A stretch of DNA of 11,522 nucleotides from Bacteroidales bacterium. Its GTDB lineage: Bacteria; Bacteroidota; Bacteroidia; Bacteroidales; JAFGXI01. A program made the position numbers and the translations under genes. The notes beneath the pieces were generated by a model, which searched no databases, was not told where the DNA came from, and was given only the letters and a program-made list of their open reading frames with translations. Location of the stretch: positions 1 to 11,522 of the forward strand of contig JALSQC010000188.1 in the NCBI GenBank assembly GCA_026985625.1. The letters run 5' to 3'. Of the stretch, positions 5,753 through 11,522 are shown piece after piece. How positions within the stretch are numbered: position 1 is the stretch's first letter; the number at the start of each line of letters is the position of its first letter.

Positions 5753-7120
5753 ATGAGCAAGAACTTTATATCATTATACGAGCTAACAAGTAAAATTAAG
5801 CAAGTTATAGATACCGAGTTTTGGGACTCGTTATGGATAATGGCAGAGATATCGGAACTAAAAGTTAATCAACGGGGACATTGCTATATAGATTTAATCG
5901 AGAAAGATAAAACCACCGATACAATTATAGCAAAAGTAAGAGCAACAATTTGGGCTTCGCAATTTAGAATGTTAAAACCTTATTTCGAATCGACAACAGG
6001 AGTTGAATTTACCGAGGGATTAAAAATCTTGACAAAAGTATCGGTTACGTTTCACGAGCAATACGGATTTAGTTTAAATATAAGAGATATAGACCCAAGT
6101 TTTACAATTGGAGAATTAGAGCTTAAACGTAAACAAACAATAGAACAACTTAAACAAGATGGTGTTTTTTATCTTAACAAAGAAATAAATATTGTTGATA
6201 TACCAAAAAATATTGCAATTATATCATCGGAAACAGCAGCTGGTTATGGCGATTTTGTTAAACAATTAAATAATAATTCTTACGGATTTAGATTTAACCA
6301 TTATCTTTTTAATTCGATTATGCAAGGCAATAATGCCGAAGCGTCTATAATATCGGCATTAGAAAAAATATATAAATACGATAATATTTTTGATTGTGTG
6401 GTTATAATACGCGGAGGAGGAGCAAAGACAGATTTATCGTGTTTCGATAGTTATAATCTGGCATATAACATAGCACAGTTTCCTTTGCCTGTAATATCAG
6501 GAATAGGACACGACCGCGACGAAAGTATTGTTGATATGGTTTCTAATGTTAGCGTAAAAACACCAACTGCCGCTGCCGAATTTTTAATATCAAAATTTGT
6601 TGATGTTTATTCTGATTTAGAAAATCTAAAAGATTTTTTTATTGATACGGTTAACGAAAAAATAAAATATAATAACGATATTTTAAATCGTTTGTCGTAT
6701 AATTTCTCTAATAATTCCAAAGATTTTTTAAAAAATAAAAGACAAAAACTATTAATCAATATTCGTATTTATAACAATGTGTTTAAAAGTTATTTCGATT
6801 ATCAAAATAATAAAATAAATAATCTTGACATAAGCATTAAACATAAAACACAAAAATTAATAGAAAACAAAAAACAAGAACAAAAATTAATTGCAGATAA
6901 TTTAAAAACACTTGTTCGCAGATACATTAACAATAAAATAAATTATTTAAAAATAATAGAAATAAAAAATAATAGTAATAATCCCAATAATCTTTTAAAA
7001 AAAGGTTATACATTAACATACTCTGGAAATAAACTTATAAAATCGAAAAACGATATTAAAACAGGAGATAAGTTAAAAACTGTTTTTTGCGATGGAAAAA
7101 TAATTAGCAAGGTAGAGTAA
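5753..7120 (+). CDS. xseA: Exodeoxyribonuclease VII large subunit
   Basis: The product (455 residues) is the large subunit of exonuclease VII, a cytoplasmic enzyme that degrades single-stranded DNA from both ends and acts in repair. An N-terminal OB-fold for ssDNA binding covers about 24-112 (WIMAEISELKVNQRGHCYIDL). The catalytic domain follows at about 150-280, with SSETAAGYGDF (158-168), RGGGAKTDL (220-228), GIGHDRDESIVD (250-261) and KTPTAAAEF (269-277). A long Lys/Asn-rich coiled coil (about 280-410) binds the small subunits, and the usual C-terminal L-x-KGYT segment is present near 415. The length is normal and nothing is broken. The partner gene xseB, which often sits directly after xseA, is not here: the next gene is convergent and only 9 bases away. 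The gene is likely co-transcribed with the protease gene upstream. Confidence 0.96.
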   Translation: MSKNFISLYELTSKIKQVIDTEFWDSLWIMAEISELKVNQRGHCYIDLIEKDKTTDTIIAKVRATIWASQFRMLKPYFESTTGVEFTEGLKILTKVSVTFHEQYGFSLNIRDIDPSFTIGELELKRKQTIEQLKQDGVFYLNKEINIVDIPKNIAIISSETAAGYGDFVKQLNNNSYGFRFNHYLFNSIMQGNNAEASIISALEKIYKYDNIFDCVVIIRGGGAKTDLSCFDSYNLAYNIAQFPLPVISGIGHDRDESIVDMVSNVSVKTPTAAAEFLISKFVDVYSDLENLKDFFIDTVNEKIKYNNDILNRLSYNFSNNSKDFLKNKRQKLLINIRIYNNVFKSYFDYQNNKINNLDISIKHKTQKLIENKKQEQKLIADNLKTLVRRYINNKINYLKIIEIKNNSNNPNNLLKKGYTLTYSGNKLIKSKNDIKTGDKLKTVFCDGKIISKVE

Positions 7121-7129
7121 ATGCTAAAA

Positions 7130-8284
7130 TTATTTTCTAAAAAAATCTAAAGCTGTTAAACTCACTATATATGTGTTTCGATAATAAAATTTTATTATTT
7201 TGTTGTAACTGTATCCGTTGTTTGCCATATACATAGCACCTTCTTGACAAAGTCCAACACCGTGTCCGTAACCTTTGCCCGTAAATATTAAATTATTGCC
7301 CGAAACTTTTATCGAAAAAAAAGTAGAACGAAGTTTTAAATCTTTTCGTATTTGTTTAAGGGGCATTGAATCGTTTCGTAGTTTATAATATTCTTTACGG
7401 TGAATTTGTGTAAACTCAAACTCCGAGGGAGGTATGTAAATATTTTTTTCGATATTAAAACCGTTTAGTCGCAAATAAGATTTCCATTGGTTTATGGAAA
7501 TTTTTTTTGTCCATTTGTAGCGTTTGCCATGTTTTGCAAATGTATCGTCAACAGCCTTTAAATAGCTTAAAGGTTTTTGCCAAGCTACCTCGGCAGGAAC
7601 GGTTTCGCCACCCGAGTTTGAATGAAAAACAGCGTTTATAAGGTTTAATGTTGTATCTACAATAATAAGACCCTTGGTAGCTTTTGTAGCTTGTATTATT
7701 TTTGAACTGTGTAAAGATTTGCCATGATATGCTTGGCAATTAACATCGTCGCACAGATTATAACCTTGTTCTGCAAAACGGTTAAAATTTCGAAGAGCAT
7801 AAGTTCTGCAAATAATAGCTTGTGTTTTATAATATTCGATTGACGAGGTTGAACCTCCCTCGGCTTCGACAACTCCTGCAATATAATTTTCTAAATCTAC
7901 ATTGTTAATAAAAAACAGAGAGTTATCTCGTATTTCTATAAAAAGATTATCGTCGTAAACACGTATTTTACCCTCGGGTTTTACAGGTTTTATTCTAATA
8001 CTGTTATTTGTTTTTTTTCCTTGTATTTTAAATTTTTTAAAATAACCTATAATTTTACGTAAATTTTTAATTTCTATGGAATCTCCTTGTAACGATATGT
8101 ATATTATGTCGTTACGTTTTAACTTGTATATAGGAGTAGAGTCGTTATAAATTTGATATTCGCCTGTTACGGGTGTTAAAATAATATCATTAACAGATTT
8201 ATCGTGATATATATTTATGTTTATAAATTGTGATTTTGTAATTAAGGTAAAAAATATAAATGTAAATATTAAGATTAATCTCAT
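7130..8284 (-). CDS. SpoIID/LytB domain protein, probable periplasmic peptidoglycan lytic enzyme
   Basis: The 384-residue protein begins with a signal peptide (residues 1-18, hydrophobic LILIFTFIFFTLI, ending KS before Q19) and has no lipobox. Residues about 40-120 form a beta-rich N-terminal part. The SpoIID domain spans about 123-375: NVDLENYIAGVVEAEGG (128-144), KTQAIICRTYAL (153-164), FHSNSGGET (220-228) and GKGYGHGVGLCQEGA (336-350). Glu142 corresponds to the catalytic Glu of SpoIID lytic transglycosylases, which cut glycan strands lacking stem peptides. Cys178 and Cys183 lie in the region where the Clostridioides difficile enzyme binds zinc. Nothing suggests sporulation here; the Bacteroidota versions have no settled role, and septal or general wall remodelling is an inference. 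It is the last gene of the surE-lpxB operon (16 bases after lpxB), tail-to-tail with xseA. Confidence 0.88.
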   Translation of the reverse strand: MRLILIFTFIFFTLITKSQFININIYHDKSVNDIILTPVTGEYQIYNDSTPIYKLKRNDIIYISLQGDSIEIKNLRKIIGYFKKFKIQGKKTNNSIRIKPVKPEGKIRVYDDNLFIEIRDNSLFFINNVDLENYIAGVVEAEGGSTSSIEYYKTQAIICRTYALRNFNRFAEQGYNLCDDVNCQAYHGKSLHSSKIIQATKATKGLIIVDTTLNLINAVFHSNSGGETVPAEVAWQKPLSYLKAVDDTFAKHGKRYKWTKKISINQWKSYLRLNGFNIEKNIYIPPSEFEFTQIHRKEYYKLRNDSMPLKQIRKDLKLRSTFFSIKVSGNNLIFTGKGYGHGVGLCQEGAMYMANNGYSYNKIIKFYYRNTYIVSLTALDFFRK

Positions 8285-8300
8285 TTGTAATATATTGATA

Positions 8301-9443
8301 TTAATTATGTTTATTATTATTTAAGTAATCTGTAATTAACTTGGCTAATCGTTTAGATGTTCCTTTTTCTCCAATTTTTTTATTTAAAATTTTATAATTT
8401 TCAAAAATATTATTTAAGTATTTTTTATCAAAAATTAATTTATTTAATTCGTTACTTAATTTTTTATTAGTAAAATCGTTTTGAATTAATTCTGTTATAA
8501 CATTATTGTCCATAATTAGATTTACTAAAGATATATATTTTATATTTACTAAACTTTTGGCTATGTAATAAGATATATTACTTGTTTTGTAGCAAACAAT
8601 TTGGGGCGTATTAAAAAGAGCTGTTTCGAGAGTTGCTGTTCCCGACGCAACTAAAGCAAAATCAGAAAAGTTTAAGATATCATAAGTTTTATTATTTAGT
8701 ATTTTTACATTGTAAGGAATATTAAAATTTTTATAAAAATATTTTTCGGTATAATTAGGTGCAGCTGCAATAATAAACTCAAAATCGGTATAGTTTTTTA
8801 CAACACTTAACATTATCGGTAATATTTTCTCTATTTCTTGATTTCTACTACCCGGTAATATTGCTATTTTTTTATTGTTGGATAAGTTATTGTCGTTTAT
8901 AAAGTTTTTTAAGGTATAATCTTTTTTTGTTTCTAAATATTCGCAAACAGCATCTTTTACAGGATTTCCAACATAATCGACATTATAACTAAGATGTTTA
9001 TAAAAGTCTTTTTCAAAAGGCAGTATAACAAACATTTTATCAATATATTTACGTATTGTTTTAATTCTTGACTTATGCCAAGCCCATATAGTAGGCGATA
9101 TGTAATAAAATATTTTTATACCCGAGCCATAAAGTTTTTTTGCAATTCTAAGATTAAAACCGGGATAATCTACAAGTATAAGTACATCGGGATTATAATT
9201 TTTAACGTCGTTAACGCAAAAACTCATATTTTTTTTTATTGTAGATAAATTTTTTATTACCTCGGCAAATCCCATAAATGCAAGGTCTTTATAATGCTTA
9301 ATAATTTCGGCTCCTTCTTTTTGCATTAAATTTCCACCCCAAGCTCTAAATTTTGCATTACTATCTATTTTTTTTAATTCTTTAATTAAGTTAGAACCAT
9401 GTAAATCGCCTGAGGCTTCGCCCGAAATTATATAATATCTCAT
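8301..9443 (-). CDS. lpxB: Lipid-A-disaccharide synthase
   Basis: LpxB is the GT19 glycosyltransferase that joins UDP-2,3-diacylglucosamine and lipid X into the lipid A disaccharide on the cytoplasmic face of the inner membrane. The 380 residues match the family length. Visible motifs are SGEASGDLHG (7-16), GG-x-x-M (36-40), LVDYPGFN (90-97), SPTIWAWH (116-123), VGNP (158-161), LPGSR with Glu203 (196-203), SGTATLE (267-273) and the late ELIQ (318-321). All are intact. Start and stop are tied to the gene upstream: the minus strand reads TAATG, so the upstream stop and the lpxB start share one base, which implies translational coupling. The gene implies an outer membrane with lipid A. Confidence 0.97.
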   Translation of the reverse strand: MRYYIISGEASGDLHGSNLIKELKKIDSNAKFRAWGGNLMQKEGAEIIKHYKDLAFMGFAEVIKNLSTIKKNMSFCVNDVKNYNPDVLILVDYPGFNLRIAKKLYGSGIKIFYYISPTIWAWHKSRIKTIRKYIDKMFVILPFEKDFYKHLSYNVDYVGNPVKDAVCEYLETKKDYTLKNFINDNNLSNNKKIAILPGSRNQEIEKILPIMLSVVKNYTDFEFIIAAAPNYTEKYFYKNFNIPYNVKILNNKTYDILNFSDFALVASGTATLETALFNTPQIVCYKTSNISYYIAKSLVNIKYISLVNLIMDNNVITELIQNDFTNKKLSNELNKLIFDKKYLNNIFENYKILNKKIGEKGTSKRLAKLITDYLNNNKHN

Positions 9444-9760
9444 TACAAAGCGAATTTAAAAATCATCATAATAATTCCGTAAATAACTGTAGAAAAAATT
9501 ATTCCGCGTGCCGATAAAAAATAATTTTTCCATATAAATATAAAAAATACAAGTAAATTAGGAACTACACATAAACTTATTAAACTCGAGAACACATGCA
9601 ACTCATGTAGTTTTATATAAAAATCAATAAACGAGTATTTAGAGTAGTTTCCAACCTGAAAAAATAAAATAGCAATAAAAGGAATAATTAACCCTACTAT
9701 TATACCAAGTTTTATTGAGTTTAAACTCGATTCTATTTCTTCGTATTTTTTTTTAGTCAT
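9443..9760 (-). CDS. Small three-span membrane protein between surE and lpxB, unknown function
   Basis: The 105-residue product has a charged N-terminus (MTKKKYEEIESSL) followed by three likely membrane spans at about 17-36, 56-77 and 84-104. The only polar stretches are short loops (VGNYSKYSFIDFYIKLHELH and WKNYF). I recognise no named family. That it is real follows from its packing: its start overlaps the end of surE by 8 bases and its stop shares a base with the lpxB start. Translational coupling to lpxB suggests an inner-membrane role connected with lipid A or envelope supply, but this is only guilt by association. Almost no catalytic-looking residues are present; the His-x-x-His pair (HELH, 52-55) beside span 2 is the one feature worth noting. 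Confidence 0.8.
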   Translation of the reverse strand: MTKKKYEEIESSLNSIKLGIIVGLIIPFIAILFFQVGNYSKYSFIDFYIKLHELHVFSSLISLCVVPNLLVFFIFIWKNYFLSARGIIFSTVIYGIIMMIFKFAL

Positions 9761-10523
9761 TTAGTCTGTTATTTAATTTATCTATAAAATTATCAGCAGT
9801 TAAATTTACTTTAATAGGAACAACGGCAACATAATTATTGGCTAAAGCCCATTCGTCGGTATTTGTGTTATCGGGTTCGGCATTTTTAAAACTACCTGTT
9901 AGCCAGTAATAATTTTGACCGTATGGGTCGGTGCGTTTATCAAATTCTTCTTTCCAAACACCATTTGTTTGTTTGCAAATTTTTATACCTTTAACTTTAT
10001 TTATGTCTATAACCGGATAATTTACATTTAAACAAATACCTTTAGGAAGTTTATTTTTAAGAACATCTTCAAAAATTATTTTAGAATATTTTACGGCTAA
10101 GTCAAAATCGGCATCTTTATCATGATCGCAAACCGAGAAACCAATAGATGGTATTCCGTTAAAACAACCCTCGATAGCAGCACCCATAGTCCCCGAATAA
10201 ATAACACTAATTGATGCGTTAGACCCGTGGTTAATTCCACTAACCAAAATATCGGGTTTTCGGTCGAGTAATTGATTTAATGCAAGTTTAACACTGTCAA
10301 CAGGAGTTCCCGAACACGAATAAATACGCAAATTAGTTTCTTCGCTAATTTTTGTAAGACGCAAAGGACGCTTAATTGTTATTGCATGCGACATTCCTGA
10401 CTCGCCTTTTTCGGGAGCAACAACAACAACATCGCCGTAAGGTTTTACCAAATCTATTAATTTAGATATTCCTTTTGCATTATATCCGTCGTCGTTCGAA
10501 ACTAAAATTAAAGGTTTGCTCAT
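9753..10523 (-). CDS. surE: 5'/3'-nucleotidase SurE
   Basis: SurE is a metal-dependent survival protein that dephosphorylates nucleoside monophosphates in the cytoplasm. The 256-residue length is typical. The four metal ligands can be placed: Asp11 and Asp12 in SNDDGY, Ser42 in GESGMSHAIT, and Asn98 in SGINHGSN (95-102). The conserved YSGTMGAAIEG segment (109-119) is intact. The ATG at 10523 gives MSKPLILVSNDD, placing the first strand and the DD motif at the standard distance from the start. It is the first gene of the surE / membrane protein / lpxB / SpoIID operon and diverges from pheT, 94 bases away. Confidence 0.96.
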   Translation of the reverse strand: MSKPLILVSNDDGYNAKGISKLIDLVKPYGDVVVVAPEKGESGMSHAITIKRPLRLTKISEETNLRIYSCSGTPVDSVKLALNQLLDRKPDILVSGINHGSNASISVIYSGTMGAAIEGCFNGIPSIGFSVCDHDKDADFDLAVKYSKIIFEDVLKNKLPKGICLNVNYPVIDINKVKGIKICKQTNGVWKEEFDKRTDPYGQNYYWLTGSFKNAEPDNTNTDEWALANNYVAVVPIKVNLTADNFIDKLNNRLND

Positions 10524-10560
10524 AAATTATTTTTTTTATAAAAAATGTTTTAATATTTAT

Positions 10561-10576
10561 TACTTTTGCAAAGTTT
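10561..10576. promoter_or_regulatory. Divergent promoter core between surE and pheT
   Basis: On plus, TACTTTTG (10561-10568) matches TAnnTTTG and is followed by CA, as is common in Bacteroidota; it would give pheT a leader of about 45 nt. TTTGCAAA (10565-10572) is a palindrome, so TTTGCA is also read on minus. A second candidate on minus, AAACTTTG (10576-10569), could serve the surE operon, although it lacks the leading T of the consensus. No clear TTG was found at -33 for either. The plus-strand assignment is the better one. Confidence 0.45.
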
Positions 10577-10617
10577 GTAAAATTAATATTATTACTTAAT
10601 CAAAAAAAAATATTCAA

Positions 10618-11522
10618 ATGAAGATTTCATTAAATTGGTTAAACGATTTTTTTAAAATTGATAAAGATTATAACGAAATAAGCAAAATATTAACAGATAT
10701 TGGTCTGGAAATAAGCAGCGTAGAAAAATTTCAATCTGTTAAAGGAGGGCTCGAAGGGCTTGTAATAGGAGAGGTAAAAACTTGCGAAAAACATAAAAAC
10801 GCCGATAAATTAAGTGTAACCACAGTTGATATAGGAGATAAAATATTACCAATAGTTTGCGGAGCACCAAACGTTGCAGCCGGACAAAAAGTAGTTGTTG
10901 CCACAGTAGGAACAGTTTTATACGATGGCGACCAAAGTTTTAAAATAAAAAAATCAAAAATTCGTGGCGAAATTTCAGAGGGAATGATTTGTGCCGAAGA
11001 CGAAATAGGTTTAGGAAATATGCACGATGGAATAATGGTGCTTGATAACAATGTAAAACCCGGATTGCCTGCAAAAGAATATTTTAAAATCGACGACGAT
11101 ATTGTTTTTGAGATAGATTTAACGCCAAATCGCATAGATGCGGCATCTCATTATGGAGTGGCACGCGATTTAGCAGCATATTTTAATCAATTTAAAAAAA
11201 CAAAAATCAATAAAATACCTGTTGACGATTTTAAAATAGATAATAACAATAATATAATTAACGTAAAAATCGAAAACAACGATGCATGTCATCGTTACTC
11301 GGGAATTACAATATCAAATGTAAATGTAACAGAATCGCCCGATTGGATAAAAAATCGATTAAAAGCAATAGGTTTAACACCGATAAATAACGTAGTTGAT
11401 ATAACAAATTATGTTTTGCACGAGGTAGCTCAACCTTTGCATGCTTTTGATGCCGACAAAATATCGGGAAACGAAATTATTGTAAAAACTCTACCAAAAG
11501 ATACAAAATTTGTTACACTTGA
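10618..11522 (+). CDS. pheT: Phenylalanine--tRNA ligase beta subunit, N-terminal part (cut by right edge)
   Basis: The frame is open from the ATG at 10618 to the right edge (301 full codons), about 40 % of a protein that is usually near 800 residues. The start MKISLNWLNDF is the standard PheT N-terminus. Residues about 40-150 are the tRNA-binding OB-like domain (GLVIGEVKTCEKHKNADKL and later VCGAPNVAAGQKVV). FEIDLTPNRIDAASHYGVARDLAA near residues 162-185 leads into the B3/B4 editing region, which includes CHRYSGI and INNVVDITNYVLHE (about 260-273). PheT pairs with PheS to charge tRNA-Phe, and B3/B4 clears mischarged Tyr-tRNA. It is transcribed alone here, divergent from surE; pheS is not in the window. 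Confidence 0.97.
   Translation, partial: MKISLNWLNDFFKIDKDYNEISKILTDIGLEISSVEKFQSVKGGLEGLVIGEVKTCEKHKNADKLSVTTVDIGDKILPIVCGAPNVAAGQKVVVATVGTVLYDGDQSFKIKKSKIRGEISEGMICAEDEIGLGNMHDGIMVLDNNVKPGLPAKEYFKIDDDIVFEIDLTPNRIDAASHYGVARDLAAYFNQFKKTKINKIPVDDFKIDNNNNIINVKIENNDACHRYSGITISNVNVTESPDWIKNRLKAIGLTPINNVVDITNYVLHEVAQPLHAFDADKISGNEIIVKTLPKDTKFVTL

Noticed and set aside
7548..7881. Two short minus-strand frames (61-63 codons) inside the SpoIID gene
   Set aside because: They are out-of-frame readings of the same strand within an intact SpoIID/LytB gene.
10731..11135. 134-codon open frame on minus, antisense to pheT
   Set aside because: It mirrors the tRNA-binding domain of pheT, which is certain. 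The Ser/Pro/Thr-rich product is typical of the complement of a coding strand.
1..11522. CRISPR array, insertion sequence, prophage, tRNA or rRNA
   Set aside because: Read on both strands, no regularly spaced repeats, transposase or integrase motifs, terminal inverted repeats, or tRNA/rRNA-like segments were found.

Overview
The window is strongly AT-rich (neighbouring genes are full of AAA/TTA/AAT codons). It carries several hallmarks of Bacteroidota: a secreted protease with a type IX secretion (T9SS) C-terminal sorting domain, a GEVED-domain surface protein, a DUF4301 protein, the surE / small membrane protein / lpxB / SpoIID gene cluster, and -7 boxes of the TAnnTTTG kind. Genus and species cannot be read from this. 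It looks like ordinary chromosome of a free-living or gut-type Bacteroidota rather than a mobile island: no integrase, transposase, tRNA, phage gene or CRISPR array was seen.

Layout. Positions 1-1614 (minus) hold the N-terminal 538 residues of a large secreted GEVED-domain protein that runs off the left edge. Upstream of it, also on minus, is a short divIC/ftsB-type septum gene (1690-2013). A divergent promoter region (about 2014-2151) with an 11-bp perfect inverted repeat separates this from a plus-strand DUF4301 gene (2152-3672). A 402-base gap (3673-4074) follows; it is the most interesting part of the window. It holds two near-identical promoter-like elements, GCAACC-N16-GTCT, with the geometry of extracytoplasmic-function (ECF) sigma factor promoters. 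The first precedes a 34-codon single-membrane-span gene. The second precedes a roughly 72-nt stretch that ends in a strong intrinsic terminator and could be a small RNA. A T9SS subtilisin-like protease (4075-5730) and xseA (5753-7120) follow on plus, probably co-transcribed.

xseA ends tail-to-tail, 9 bases from the SpoIID/LytB gene, the last gene of a tight minus-strand operon: surE (9753-10523), a three-span membrane protein (9443-9760), lpxB (8301-9443) and the SpoIID-like gene (7130-8284). The first three genes overlap by 8 and 1 bases and the last is 16 bases away. Divergent from surE, pheT starts at 10618 and runs off the right edge.

How they fit together: most genes serve the cell envelope. 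LpxB makes the lipid A disaccharide, the SpoIID-like protein probably acts on peptidoglycan in the periplasm, DivIC/FtsB serves the divisome, and the two T9SS-type proteins are exported to the surface. SurE, XseA and PheT are housekeeping enzymes for nucleotide metabolism, DNA repair and translation. An envelope-stress-type promoter pair in the middle of this neighbourhood is a plausible but untested regulatory link.
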